From the NCBI RefSeq assembly GCF_051487185.1, contig NZ_JAHVDK010000013.1, positions 1 to 64,000 of the forward strand: a stretch of DNA of 64,000 bases, read 5' to 3'. The notes under the pieces are model-generated. The model was not told the origin of the DNA. It saw only the letters and a list, made by a program, of their open reading frames with translations, and made no database searches. Every line of letters starts with the position of its first letter. Position 1 is the first letter of the stretch. This DNA comes from Inquilinus limosus_F. Lineage in GTDB: Bacteria; Pseudomonadota; Alphaproteobacteria; DSM-16000; Inquilinaceae. Both the position numbers and the translations under genes were made by a program. This document shows positions 51,633 through 60,697 of this stretch, piece by piece.

Positions 51633-53078
51633 TCAAAGATAGGGCGAGGCCAGCCACACCACGCGGTTGCGCAGCCGGGTCAGCAGCGGCCGGGCCCGCA
51701 GCGTGTCCAGCGTCTCCGGCCGGGCAGTGGCGATGCGCTGCCGGATCGCCGCGTCGATCTCGCCGGCGACGCCGCGGTCGTAGATCTCGACATCCAGCTC
51801 GAAGTTGAGCCGCAGGCTGCGCGAATCGAGATTGGAGGAGCCGATCAGCGCCCAGGCGCCGTCCACCGCCATCAGCTTGGAATGGTCGAAGGGGCCGGTC
51901 GCCCGCCACACCCGGCAGCCGGGCCGCAGCACCTGGTCGAGCTGCGCGGTCATGGCGAAATCGACCAGGGCGAGGTTGTTCACGCTGGGGATGACGATGT
52001 CGACCTCGACCCCGCGCTGCGCCGCGATGGCCAGCGCGCTGGTCAGTGGCAGGTCGGGCAGGAAATAGGGCGAGCAGATGCGGATCGAGCGCTGCGCCAC
52101 AGCGATCGCGCCCATCACCAGGCTGTGATTCGAGCCGAGGGTGAGGTCCGGCCCGGACAGGATGGCCCGGGCCAGCACCGACGGCGTCGGCAGCGGCTGC
52201 GGCAGCGACCGCCACGCCTTGCCGTGCAGCCGCTCGCCCGTGGTGAAGCGCCAGTCCTGGCCGAAGGCGGCCAGCAGGCTTTGCACCAGCGGGCCGCGGA
52301 TGCGGGCATGGACGTCGCGGCCCACGGCCCCGTTGGCATGGGCGCTGAAGAAGTGCGCCCGGATGTTCATGCCGCCGGTGAAGGCGGTCTCGCCGTCGAC
52401 GATCAGCAGCTTGCGGTGGCAGCGCAGATTGGCATAGGGCAGCTTCAGGCCGATGACGTTGCTCATGAAGCGGGCGGTGGTGACGCCGCCGGCCCGCAGC
52501 AGGCCGACGATCTGGGGCCGCGAATAGCGCGCGCCGATGGCGTCGATCAGCACCCGCACCTCGACCCCGCGCCGCACCGCCTCGATCAACGCCTCGGCGA
52601 CCTCCCGCCCGACCGGATCGTTGTCGAAGATGTAGCTCTGCAGCGCGATCGAGGACCGGGCGCCGCGGATCGCCTCCAGCATCGCCGGATAGGCCTGGTC
52701 GCCGCCCTGCAGCAGCCGCAGCTCGTTGCCCGCGGTCACCGCGAAGGGCGAGATCCGATCGCCGAGGCGCTGCAGCGAAGCGAATTGCGGCGCCGAGGCC
52801 GCGGCCACATCCACCCCCGGCCCCGTCTCCTGGTCGTCCATGCCGACGCCCGACCGGCGGCGCCGGCGCGCGATGGCGGCGCGCCGCACCCGGTTGACAC
52901 CCAGGACCAGATAGATGACGGCGCCGAGGATCGGGTTCAGCACGATCACGCCGACCCAGCCGGTGGCGGCGCGCACGTCGTCCTTGGTCATGACCGCATG
53001 GATGGCGCCGCCGATGCCGAGCACCAGGCTGGCCACCAGCACGATGTCGGGCCAGTACGTCGTCCAGAAGGCGTTCAT
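51633..53078 (-). CDS. cls: Cardiolipin synthase
   Basis: A 481-residue phospholipase-D superfamily enzyme. Two N-terminal membrane segments (IVLVASLVLGIGGAIHAVM; GVIVLNPILGAVIYLVLG), then two HKD motifs: HRKLLIVDGETAFTGGMNI and DHSKLMAVDGAWALIGSSNL with the usual following GGxN and GSxN(L)D. It condenses phosphatidylglycerol to cardiolipin at the inner membrane. ATG 53076-53078 gives the typical length; the frame could open further upstream toward 53222 but this adds a low-complexity N-terminus. Divergent from the GntR gene. Confidence 0.93.
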   Translation of the reverse strand: MNAFWTTYWPDIVLVASLVLGIGGAIHAVMTKDDVRAATGWVGVIVLNPILGAVIYLVLGVNRVRRAAIARRRRRSGVGMDDQETGPGVDVAAASAPQFASLQRLGDRISPFAVTAGNELRLLQGGDQAYPAMLEAIRGARSSIALQSYIFDNDPVGREVAEALIEAVRRGVEVRVLIDAIGARYSRPQIVGLLRAGGVTTARFMSNVIGLKLPYANLRCHRKLLIVDGETAFTGGMNIRAHFFSAHANGAVGRDVHARIRGPLVQSLLAAFGQDWRFTTGERLHGKAWRSLPQPLPTPSVLARAILSGPDLTLGSNHSLVMGAIAVAQRSIRICSPYFLPDLPLTSALAIAAQRGVEVDIVIPSVNNLALVDFAMTAQLDQVLRPGCRVWRATGPFDHSKLMAVDGAWALIGSSNLDSRSLRLNFELDVEIYDRGVAGEIDAAIRQRIATARPETLDTLRARPLLTRLRNRVVWLASPYL

Positions 53079-53177
53079 CCCATCCACGATCCGATGCTCC
53101 GCGGCCCACCCGGCAGGGAGCGGGCCGCGACTGCGGCATGCCTGCCATCTGGCAGCGGTCGGGCTGGCACCGCAAGG

Positions 53178-53225
53178 TTGATCCGGATCCGGACCTGGGC
53201 TAGTTTGGATCCATGGATCCAAACT
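53178..53225 (+). promoter_or_regulatory. gntR promoter with perfect 24-bp palindrome over the start codon
   Basis: TTGATC (-35, 53178-53183), 17-nt spacer, TAGTTT (-10, 53201-53206). From 53202 to 53225 the sequence is a perfect 24-bp palindrome (left half AGTTTGGATCCA, right half its complement) that covers the -10 region, the predicted transcription start and the ATG at 53213. This is an almost ideal autorepression operator. Confidence 0.8.
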
Positions 53226-53830
53226 CGATCGCGAACGCCCTGAGACACGACATCGAGCGGCGCGTCCTGCCGCCTGACACCGTGCTGCATCAGGAGAGTC
53301 TGGCGGCGCGATTCGGCGTCAGCCGCCAGCCGGTGCGGCAGGCGCTGGACCGGCTGCTGGCGGAGGGGCTGGTGGCCCGCCGCCCCGACCGCAGCCTGGC
53401 CGTCGCCGGCCTGTCGGCCGAGGAAAGCCGGGAGCTGACCGCCCTGCGCATCCTGGTCGAGGGCGAGGCCTTGCGCCTGTCGCTGCCGCGGCTGGAGCCC
53501 CGGGCCCTGCGCCGGGCCGAGCGCCTGGCCGCGGAACTGGCCGAGGAGGAGGACCCGGCGACGATCGAGGAGCTGGACGTCGCCTTCCACGCCGCCCTTT
53601 ACGACGCCTGCGGTAACGCCCGGATGCTGCGCCTGATCGATTCGCTGCGGCGCGAAGGCCGGCGCGCCTATTCGGTTCAGCCCAAAGGCTCCGCCTTCCG
53701 CGCCGCGATGGCGGAGCAGCACGAGGCCATCCTGGCCGCCTGCCGCACCGGCGATGTCGCGGCCGCGACCGCCGCCCTGGCCGCCCATCTGCGGGCGGCC
53801 GCCGATTCACACAGTGGAGGAACCCCATGA
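53213..53830 (+). CDS. GntR-family regulator, FadR/FCD subfamily
   Basis: A 205-residue regulator. N-terminal winged helix at about residues 1-70 (HQESLAARFGVSRQPVRQAL is the recognition region), C-terminal all-helical FCD domain (ELDVAFHAALYDACGNARML with D-x3-H ligand residues). It lacks a Shine-Dalgarno; the predicted transcript starts at the ATG. Its stop overlaps the start of osmC-like gene (ATGA), so both are expressed together and are probably repressed by this protein. The ligand is likely a small organic acid or peroxide product, which cannot be told. Confidence 0.9.
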   Translation: MDPNSIANALRHDIERRVLPPDTVLHQESLAARFGVSRQPVRQALDRLLAEGLVARRPDRSLAVAGLSAEESRELTALRILVEGEALRLSLPRLEPRALRRAERLAAELAEEEDPATIEELDVAFHAALYDACGNARMLRLIDSLRREGRRAYSVQPKGSAFRAAMAEQHEAILAACRTGDVAAATAALAAHLRAAADSHSGGTP

Positions 53831-54288
53831 GTCAGTATCACGCTACCGTGCTGTGGCAGCGCCCGCCGGACGTCGCCTTCACCGACGGCCGTTACAGCCG
53901 GGCGCATCTCTGGCGATTCGATGGCGGCGTCGAGGTGCCGGCCTCGGCCTCGCCGCATATCGTGCCCCTGCCCTTCTCCGCGCCGGAGGCGGTCGATCCG
54001 GAGGAGGCCTATGTCGCCGCCCTGGCGAGCTGCCACATGCTGACCTTCCTGTCGATCGCAGCCAAGCGCGGCTTCGCCGTCGACCGCTACAGCGACACGG
54101 CGGAGGGGGTGATGGAGAAGAACACCGAGGACCGACTCGCGGTCACCCGGGTGGTGCTGAACCCCCGCGTGACCTATGCCGGCCCGGCGCCGGACCGCGC
54201 CACGGAGGAGGCGATGCACCACGCCGCGCATGAGCAGTGCTTCCTGGCCAATTCGGTGAAGACCGTGATCGAAACTCGGCTGGGCTGA
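53827..54288 (+). CDS. OsmC-family organic hydroperoxide reductase-like protein
   Basis: A 153-residue cytoplasmic protein. The two redox cysteines of the family are present: C69 in ALASCHMLTFLSIA and C138 in HEQCFLANSVK, with the supporting Arg/Glu (DPEEAYVAALAS). The family reduces organic hydroperoxides. This member resembles the YhfA/SACOL1771-like subgroup rather than Ohr. Translationally coupled to the GntR gene (ATGA overlap); hydroperoxide-linked regulation by a GntR protein, rather than by OhrR, is unusual. Confidence 0.92.
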   Translation: MSQYHATVLWQRPPDVAFTDGRYSRAHLWRFDGGVEVPASASPHIVPLPFSAPEAVDPEEAYVAALASCHMLTFLSIAAKRGFAVDRYSDTAEGVMEKNTEDRLAVTRVVLNPRVTYAGPAPDRATEEAMHHAAHEQCFLANSVKTVIETRLG

Positions 54289-54787
54289 TCTCTCGCGGAA
54301 TCGTCCTGCCGCGGCGCGCGGCAGATCAGCAATCAGGCCGCAAACCGGCTTGGTGCATTGCATATAACGATATGCAGTTGACGCATGCCAACTATGCAAT
54401 GAAGGCATCTGAAGGAACGGTCATTTCTCCACGCCGGAATTTTATTCCAACACATCGACCATTTTAGAGCTCAGACTCGTGCTCCGTTCGCCGGGGGCAA
54501 CGAAACCACACTATATCCGGAAATTTTTATTCATTTTTGAACACCTTTGAAACCATCTCCGCCGACAAGATAATAAAGTTTCCATTGCAAAAAATATCGT
54601 TATCCTTTACTCGAAACAACATAATAAATTGTCTTGCCGATGTTTTGAGAATGCAGAGGAGGGACCAACCTTGTCATGATCCTTTAAGTTGTTTGGAAAC
54701 GACGATTTTGTAATCGTAGGTCGAGGGCGGCGCCGTGTGCCGGCAGCGCTGGGACCAAATACCGAATCGCGATAGCGGAGAACGAAT
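54289..54787. other. 499-bp AT-rich intergenic region
   Basis: Marked A/T runs (GGAAATTTTTATTCATTTTTGA at 54522-54543, TTGCAAAAAATATCGTTATC) contrast with the surrounding GC-rich DNA. No gene is seen. It probably carries the promoter and regulatory sites of the RTX gene at 54788. A hairpin at 54306-54324 may end the gntR-osmC transcript. Confidence 0.6.
54306..54324 (+). terminator. GC-rich hairpin after osmC-like gene
   Basis: CTGCCGCG, loop GCG, CGCGGCAG: an 8-bp stem 18 nt after the stop. No T-tract follows. Confidence 0.4.
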
Positions 54788-56821
54788 ATGGCTTTGTCAC
54801 TGGAACTCCTGGGGCTGTTGGGCGTCAATCTCGAAGACACCAACGACGACGTGCTGGTTGGCAACAACCTCGTGGACGTGCTGAGCGGCGGGGATGGCAA
54901 CGACGTCGTTGAAGGCAAGGGCGGCGCCGACGTTATCAGCGGTGGCGACGGCATCGACACGCTGAGCTACGAGACCTCGCCCGCGGCGGTGAATGTCAGC
55001 CTCGAGCCCGGCCTGCTCGGGCTGATCAGCCTGAACAGCGGCGGCGACGCGACCGGCGACCTGGTCAGCATCGGCTTCGAGAATGTCGTCGGCTCGGCCT
55101 TCGGCGACACCATCACCGGCGATGACACCAGCAACACCCTGGCCGGCATGGCGGGGGACGATACCCTCAACGGCGGGAACGGCAATGACCTGCTGATCGG
55201 TGGGGCCGGGAACGACCGGATGGACGGCGGCGCCGGCGTCGACACCGTGAACTATGTCGACGCGGCGTCGAGGATGACCATCGACCTGGCGGCCGGAACG
55301 GCCACCAACAGCGGCGGCACCGAAAACGACACGCTGATCGGCATCGAGAACGTCACCGGTTCGCGCTTCAACGACGTCATGATCGGCAGCGCCGGCGACA
55401 ACGTCCTCAACGGCGGGGCGGGCGACGACACCATCACCGGCGGCGCCGGCAAGGACACGATCGATGGCGGCACCGGCTCCGACACCGCCAACTATTCGAA
55501 CTCCAACGCCGCCGTCACCATCAATCTGACCACCGGGATCAACACCGGCGGCCACGCCTCGGGTGACGTGCTGACCGCGATCGAGCATCTGCAGGGCAGC
55601 GTGTACAACGACCAGCTGACCGGCAATGACGGCGCCAACATCCTGAACGGCTATTTGGGTAACGACGTCCTCGCCGGTCTGGGCGGCAACGATGTCCTCA
55701 TCGGCGGCCGTGGGGCGGACAGCATGGACGGCGGCACCGGCATCGACACCGCCTATTACTCGAACTCCAGCGCCGGCGTGACGGTCAACCTGACCACCAA
55801 CGTCAACACCGGCGGCGACGCCGCGGGTGACTCCCTGACCAATGTCGAGAATGTCGCCGGCTCGAACTTCGCCGACAGCATCACCGGCGACTTCCACGAC
55901 AACGTCCTGTCCGGCCTGGCCGGCAACGACACCATCTTCGGGATGGGTGCCAACGACATCCTGATCGGCGGCGCCGGGGCGGATGTGCTGAACGGCGGCG
56001 CCGGCCTGGATGTGGCGAGCTATGAGACCTCGTCGGCCGCGGTGACCGTCAACCTGGCCACCGGCACCGGCACGGGCGGCGATGCCCAGGGCGACACCCT
56101 GACCAGCGTCGAGCGGCTGTTCGGCTCGCGCTTCGACGACACCCTGACCGGCAACGACGGCTTCAACGACCTGCGCGGCAACGCCGGCAACGACGTGCTC
56201 AGTGGCGGCGGCGGCGCGGACGACCTGCGCGGCGGCGCCGGGGCCGACACCATCAATGGCGGCGCCGGGCAGGACACGGCCTATTACTTCGAGAGCAATG
56301 CCGGGGTGACGGTGAACCTCACCACCGGCCAGGGCCTCGGCGGCCATGCCCAGGGCGACCTGCTGATCGATGTCGAGAATGTGGGCGGCTCACAGTTCAA
56401 CGACTCGCTGGTCGGCACTGCCACGAAGAACATCCTCCGCGGCTACGGCGGTGACGATGTGCTGCGCGGCGGCGGCGGCGTCGACGAGCTGATCGGCGAT
56501 GCCGGGGCGGACACCTTCGTGTTCGGCTCGACGGCCGACAGCAACAGCGTCACCGGCGTCGACCTGATCCATGATTTCGGTTCGAATCAGGGCGACAAGG
56601 TCCATCTGTCGACGATCGACGCCAACACCAGCGTCGCCGGCGACCAGGCCTTCACCTTCATCGGCACGTCGGACTTCACCGGTGTGGCGGGTGAGCTGCG
56701 CTACTTCACCACCGCCGCGGGCACCATCGTCTGGGGCGACACCAACGGCGACAAGGCCGCGGATCTCATCATCAGCTTCGAGGGTTCGCTGACCCTCGCC
56801 GCGACCGACTTCGTGCTGTAA
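54788..56821 (+). CDS. RTX-type calcium-binding repeat protein, six-unit
   Basis: A 677-residue acidic, Gly/Asp/Asn-rich protein without Sec signal. About six ~95-residue units each combine a strand block (AAVTVNLTTGxxxGGDAxGD, SVERLFGSRFDDTLTG) with GGxGxDxLxGGxGND calcium nonapeptides. The C-terminus from TFVFGSTADSNSVTGVDLIH ends LAATDFVL and closely parallels the end of the RTX protein at 47905. GGAGAACGAAT precedes the ATG. A perfect terminator follows. Likely secreted by an unlinked type I system; adhesin, matrix or enzyme function not evident. Confidence 0.9.
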   Translation: MALSLELLGLLGVNLEDTNDDVLVGNNLVDVLSGGDGNDVVEGKGGADVISGGDGIDTLSYETSPAAVNVSLEPGLLGLISLNSGGDATGDLVSIGFENVVGSAFGDTITGDDTSNTLAGMAGDDTLNGGNGNDLLIGGAGNDRMDGGAGVDTVNYVDAASRMTIDLAAGTATNSGGTENDTLIGIENVTGSRFNDVMIGSAGDNVLNGGAGDDTITGGAGKDTIDGGTGSDTANYSNSNAAVTINLTTGINTGGHASGDVLTAIEHLQGSVYNDQLTGNDGANILNGYLGNDVLAGLGGNDVLIGGRGADSMDGGTGIDTAYYSNSSAGVTVNLTTNVNTGGDAAGDSLTNVENVAGSNFADSITGDFHDNVLSGLAGNDTIFGMGANDILIGGAGADVLNGGAGLDVASYETSSAAVTVNLATGTGTGGDAQGDTLTSVERLFGSRFDDTLTGNDGFNDLRGNAGNDVLSGGGGADDLRGGAGADTINGGAGQDTAYYFESNAGVTVNLTTGQGLGGHAQGDLLIDVENVGGSQFNDSLVGTATKNILRGYGGDDVLRGGGGVDELIGDAGADTFVFGSTADSNSVTGVDLIHDFGSNQGDKVHLSTIDANTSVAGDQAFTFIGTSDFTGVAGELRYFTTAAGTIVWGDTNGDKAADLIISFEGSLTLAATDFVL

Positions 56822-56841
56822 GCGAAGCCGTAGACGTGATC

Positions 56842-56871
56842 AGGGCCGCCCTTCGGGGCGGCCCTTTTTTA
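56842..56871 (+). terminator. Rho-independent terminator of the RTX gene
   Basis: AGGGCCGCCC, TTCG tetraloop, GGGCGGCCCT, followed by TTTTTT. Perfect 10-bp stem 20 nt after the stop codon. The T-tract includes the complementary TAA stop codon of the convergent kinase gene. Confidence 0.95.
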
Positions 56872-58314
56872 TTCCGCTCTTTCGGCCGCCCGTCGCCGCG
56901 CTTCCTCGGTGGCCTGGCGAAACCGGACCAGACGATGGCCGGCCCGTGACATCCGGTCCGGCCGCGGATCATGGACCGCGCCGACCGTATCCGGCGGTGC
57001 CGGCCATCCCAGCGCCGCCGCGGCGATGCGGTAGCCGCCCATCGCCGTGGTCGCCGTCGGCAGGTCGGCGCACTCCACCGTCCGGCCGGTCGCATCGGCG
57101 ATGAGCTGCGGCCAAATCCGGCTGGCGCCGCCACCGCCGGTCAGCCGGATCGGCCCTGGCGCCGCCGCCATCGCGTCGAGATTGTTGCGCAGCGCCAGCG
57201 CCACCCCTTCCAGCACCGCATAGTGCAGCGCGCCCCGCCCGTGGCTGATGTCGAGATCGAGCAGCGCGCCGCGCAGCGCCAGGTCGACGAAGGGCGAGCG
57301 CTCGCCTTTGAGATAGGGTAGGAACAGCGTTTCCGGCGGTGCCGCGTCGATCGCGGCCGCCTCGGCGTCGAGCGCAGCGAGCTCGGCCCGGGCGATCCGG
57401 CCGAACCAGCCCGCGGCGTCGCCGGCGGTGAGCAGCGGCGCGATCTCGATCGCCCAGCCGGCCCTCGGATGCGCCAGCGTGGTGAAGGGGCGCGGCAAAG
57501 CCGCAGGGTCGAGCGGCCGGCTGCGCGCGACCCAGCCGCTGGTGCCGAGATAGACGTGGAGCTGGCCATCGCCGGCGGCACCGACGGTGGAGGCCGCGGC
57601 GTCGCCGCAGCCATTCACCACCGGACAGCCGGAGGGCAGGCCGAGCGCCTGCGCCGCCGCCGGCCGCAGCGCCCCGACCACCGCGTCGGCCGGCAGGATC
57701 GGCGGCAGCAGCGCGGGGTCGAGGCCGACGGCTTCGACCAGCGGCGCCGACCAGTCGCGCCGGGCCAGGTCCATCAGCCCGACCGTGGTGCCCGCGGCAG
57801 GGTCGGTGGCGATCCGGCCGGTCAGCCGCAACGCCAGATAGTCCTTGGCGCCCGGCAGGATGGTCGCGACCCGCCGCGCCGCCTCCGGCTCGGCCTGCTG
57901 CAGCCAGCGAAACTTGCATAGCGTGTTCAACGGCCCGGGCGCGTTGCCAAGCAGGGCCGGCGCGTCCGCCGCCAGCAGCCGGTCGCGGACCGCCGGGAAC
58001 ACCGAGCCGCTGCGGCCGTCGCTGTACAGGAGCGCCGGCCGGACCGGGCGCCCGTCGGGGTCGAGCGGCACCAGATTCTCCATCGTGCCGACGAGGGCCA
58101 CCGCACGCACCGATTCGCGCATCACCGCCGGCAGCGCGGCGCAGGCGGTCACGGCCGCCGTCCACCAATCCTCCGGATCCTGCTCCTGCCCGCCGCCGGG
58201 CGTCGACCGGGTCGGGTAGCGGGCCTCGACCTGCCGCGCCGGATGGCCATCCTCGCCGAAGGCGACGAGCTTGAGCGCCGTGGTGCCGAGATCGAAGACC
58301 AGGAGGATGCTCAT
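56869..58314 (-). CDS. FGGY-family carbohydrate kinase (xylulokinase-like)
   Basis: A 481-residue sugar kinase. ATP site LVFDLGTTALKLVAF (DxGTT), NGCGDAAASTVGAAG (DAAAST) and LTGGGGASRIWPQLIADATG (adenosine motif GGGA.S..W.Q) are intact, and a C-terminal Arg-rich tail follows. It differs from the kinase at 12586, which uses the GKTN form. It ends within the terminator of the RTX gene and overlaps the permease start by 4 nt. It phosphorylates the ketose imported by the adjacent CUT2 system. Confidence 0.9.
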   Translation of the reverse strand: MSILLVFDLGTTALKLVAFGEDGHPARQVEARYPTRSTPGGGQEQDPEDWWTAAVTACAALPAVMRESVRAVALVGTMENLVPLDPDGRPVRPALLYSDGRSGSVFPAVRDRLLAADAPALLGNAPGPLNTLCKFRWLQQAEPEAARRVATILPGAKDYLALRLTGRIATDPAAGTTVGLMDLARRDWSAPLVEAVGLDPALLPPILPADAVVGALRPAAAQALGLPSGCPVVNGCGDAAASTVGAAGDGQLHVYLGTSGWVARSRPLDPAALPRPFTTLAHPRAGWAIEIAPLLTAGDAAGWFGRIARAELAALDAEAAAIDAAPPETLFLPYLKGERSPFVDLALRGALLDLDISHGRGALHYAVLEGVALALRNNLDAMAAAPGPIRLTGGGGASRIWPQLIADATGRTVECADLPTATTAMGGYRIAAAALGWPAPPDTVGAVHDPRPDRMSRAGHRLVRFRQATEEARRRAAERAE

Positions 58315-59261
58315 CGCGATGCCGCCATGCCGAAGCGGCGCAACATCACCGCGGCGATGATGATCGCGCCGGTCACCATCTTCTGGAAGAAGGGATCGAC
58401 GTTGAGGATGGTCAGCCCGTTCGCCAGCACCGCGATGATGGCGACGCCGACCGCGGTGCCGAGCATGTTCGGCCGGCCGCCGCGGAAGGCGGTCATGCCG
58501 AGGAAGACGGCGGCGTAGGCCGGCAGCAGCAGGCTCTCGCCCATGGTGTGCTGGACGCTGCCGAGCCGCGCCGCCAGCAGCGTCCCGGCCAGGCCGGACA
58601 GCGCTGCGGAGATCGCGAAGACGGCGATCACCGGCCGGCCGATCGGCACCCCCGAGAGGCGCGCCGCCTCGCGGTTGCTGCCGATCGCGATCAGCCGCCG
58701 GCCGAACACGGTCAGGGCCAGGGTGCCGCCGGCCGCAAGCAGCACCGCCAGCATCCACAGCGTCAGCACCGGCACCGGCCCGGCCAGGGCGCGGGCCAGC
58801 GCGGTGAAGCCCGGCGGAATGCCCTGGAACAGGCTGGCGCCGCCCGACAGCCAGTAGGCCAGGCCGGAGGCGATGGTGCCGAGCGCCAGGGTGGCGATGA
58901 AGGAGGGCGCCCTGAGGCCGTGCACCACCAGCCCGTTGAGCGCGCCGACCAGGGCACAGGCGAGCAGGGTCAGCAGGATCGCCGGGGCCGGACCGGCGCC
59001 GGCGGCGAGCAGCTTGACCACCAGGATGCCGGCGAGCGACGCGACGAAGCCGACCGACAGGTCGAACTCGCCGATCACCATGACGAAGGTCGCGGCGGTT
59101 GCGACGATCGCCAGGATCGCCATCTGCTGGGTGACGTTGAGCAGGTTGGCGGCGGTGGCGAAGGCGTCCGGCCGTGCCAGGCCGAAGCCCAGCACGATCG
59201 CGGCCAGCGCCGCCGGCGTGCCGAAGCGCTCGACCAGCCGCGCCGGCGCTTCAGCCGCCAT
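58311..59261 (-). CDS. CUT2-type sugar ABC transporter permease
   Basis: A 316-residue RbsC-type permease. VMVIGEFDLSVGFVASLAGI (FDLSVG), IAIGSNREAARLSGVPIGRP and FRGGRPNMLGTAVGVAIIAV show the family core; about nine helices. It overlaps the kinase start (ATGA-type) and follows the binding protein by 18 nt. No ATPase gene accompanies it; the CUT2 ATPases at 6503 or 38554 are possible partners, by inference. Confidence 0.92.
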   Translation of the reverse strand: MAAEAPARLVERFGTPAALAAIVLGFGLARPDAFATAANLLNVTQQMAILAIVATAATFVMVIGEFDLSVGFVASLAGILVVKLLAAGAGPAPAILLTLLACALVGALNGLVVHGLRAPSFIATLALGTIASGLAYWLSGGASLFQGIPPGFTALARALAGPVPVLTLWMLAVLLAAGGTLALTVFGRRLIAIGSNREAARLSGVPIGRPVIAVFAISAALSGLAGTLLAARLGSVQHTMGESLLLPAYAAVFLGMTAFRGGRPNMLGTAVGVAIIAVLANGLTILNVDPFFQKMVTGAIIIAAVMLRRFGMAASR

Positions 59262-59279
59262 GGTGTTTCCCTTGGAGAC

Positions 59280-60206
59280 TCACGGGCAGGCCACGCCCAG
59301 GCTCTCGCGCGTGATCAGCGTGCCGGGGGCGTAGAGCTCGGCCGCATCGGGCTTGCCGCCGGCGAAGACCTTGGCCATCTGCTCGGCCGTGATCCGCGCC
59401 ATGTCGGCGAAGTTCTGCCGGACCGTGGCAATGAAGGGCGTGCATTGCCGGATCAGCTCCACCGCCTGCGGATTGCCGTCGATGCCGGCGATGACGATGT
59501 CGCCGCGCCCGGCCGCCTGCAGCGCCAGCAGCGCGCCGATGCCGGGCTCGTCCCAGGCCGCCCAGACGGCATTGATCGCGCCCGGCGCCGGGTTGGCGGC
59601 GAGCATCGCCTCCATGGCGTTGCGGCTGTCGTCGATCTGGCCCGGCACCTGGACATAGTGGTCGGCCACCTGGCGGATCCCCGGCGCCGCCTGCAGCGCC
59701 TCGTCGAGCGCGATCTCGCGCTGGCGCACGCCGGGATGGGCCGAATGGAAGAAGCGGACGATCGCCCCCTTGCCGCCCAGCCGGCCGAATAGGTGGTCGG
59801 TCATGGTGCGGCCGAGGGCATGGTTGTCCGAGGTCACGTTCAGCGTCACCCCCGGGGCCGTCGCGCCGTCGATGGCGAACACCGGGATGCCGGCGGCCGC
59901 GGCCTTGCCGACCTGGTCCTGGATCTGTGCCGGGTTGATCGAGACCAGCACGATGGCGCCGGTGCGCGCGTTGATCACATCCTCGACCCGGCTGGCCAGT
60001 GCCCCGAAGTCCCCGGCGGTGTCGACCACCGACACGGTCCAGCCGCGCGCTGCGGCATCGGCCTTGAAGGTCTCGACCATCTCGCTGGTGGCGACGGCGG
60101 AGAGATAGGGGGTCAGCACCGACACCGTCTCGGCCGCCGCCGAAGCCGCCGCCCCTGCCGTGACCGCCGTCGCCGCCACCGCGACCGCCCGCATCCATCC
60201 CCGCAT
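59280..60206 (-). CDS. CUT2 periplasmic sugar-binding protein
   Basis: A 308-residue type-I binding protein. Signal peptide MRAVAVAATAVTAGAAASAAAE, then VSVLTPYLSAVATSEMVETF, ARTGAIVLVSINPAQIQDQV and VFAIDGATAPGVTLNVTSDN, typical of ribose/xylose-like binding proteins; AWDEPGIGALLAL is the hinge region. ATG 60204-60206 is the natural start, although a Met five codons later also gives a good signal peptide. First gene of the operon binding protein-permease-kinase. Confidence 0.92.
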   Translation of the reverse strand: MRGWMRAVAVAATAVTAGAAASAAAETVSVLTPYLSAVATSEMVETFKADAAARGWTVSVVDTAGDFGALASRVEDVINARTGAIVLVSINPAQIQDQVGKAAAAGIPVFAIDGATAPGVTLNVTSDNHALGRTMTDHLFGRLGGKGAIVRFFHSAHPGVRQREIALDEALQAAPGIRQVADHYVQVPGQIDDSRNAMEAMLAANPAPGAINAVWAAWDEPGIGALLALQAAGRGDIVIAGIDGNPQAVELIRQCTPFIATVRQNFADMARITAEQMAKVFAGGKPDAAELYAPGTLITRESLGVACP

Positions 60207-60363
60207 CGTCCGCTTCTCCCCCGCGCTTTCGTCCTGTCTAGCCCCTGCGACGGGGGCTGACAACGACCTGCCATGGCGCTTCCACATCCGCTTGCCCCCG
60301 GCCCCCCGAGCCCGCACTGTGTGCGCCGTGCGGACATACGCCGTCCGCCGGAACAGGAGAGCC

Positions 60364-60687
60364 ATGGCCTTCGAGAACGCGCCGCGTGCGACGCCGACCG
60401 TGCAGCAGGACGACGACACCGTCCGGATCACGCGCTGGGACTTCGAGCCCGGCGCCGCGACCGGATGGCATCAGCACGGCTTCCCCTATTTCGTCATCAT
60501 GCTGCGGGCCGGAACGCTGCGGATCCACAACGGCGAGACCGAAACGGCGGTGCCGCTGGCCGAGGGCCAGTCCTACATGCGCCCCGCCGGCATCCGGCAT
60601 GACGTCATGAACGGCTCGCCGCACCCGATCGCATTCGTCGAGATCGAGCTCAAGCGGCCGGCTGCTCTCGACGGCTGGACCGTCTGA
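60364..60687 (+). CDS. Single-domain cupin
   Basis: A 107-residue cupin. Motif 1 GAATGWHQHGFPYFVIML has the metal histidines (H48 and H50), motif 2 lies in YMRPAGIRHDVMNGS with H79. AGGAGAG precedes the ATG by 2-8 nt. The gene is 10 nt upstream of a PseG-type gene, so the two are cotranscribed. It may act on or bind a sugar-nucleotide intermediate, as some cupins do, or be an unrelated small enzyme; function not shown by sequence. Confidence 0.88.
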   Translation: MAFENAPRATPTVQQDDDTVRITRWDFEPGAATGWHQHGFPYFVIMLRAGTLRIHNGETETAVPLAEGQSYMRPAGIRHDVMNGSPHPIAFVEIELKRPAALDGWTV

Positions 60688-60697
60688 GACCGCTGCC

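Noticed and set aside
54788..56821. Regular DNA-level repetition suggesting a CRISPR-like array
   Set aside because: The repeats encode calcium-binding nonapeptides in a single open frame and are not uniform in length.
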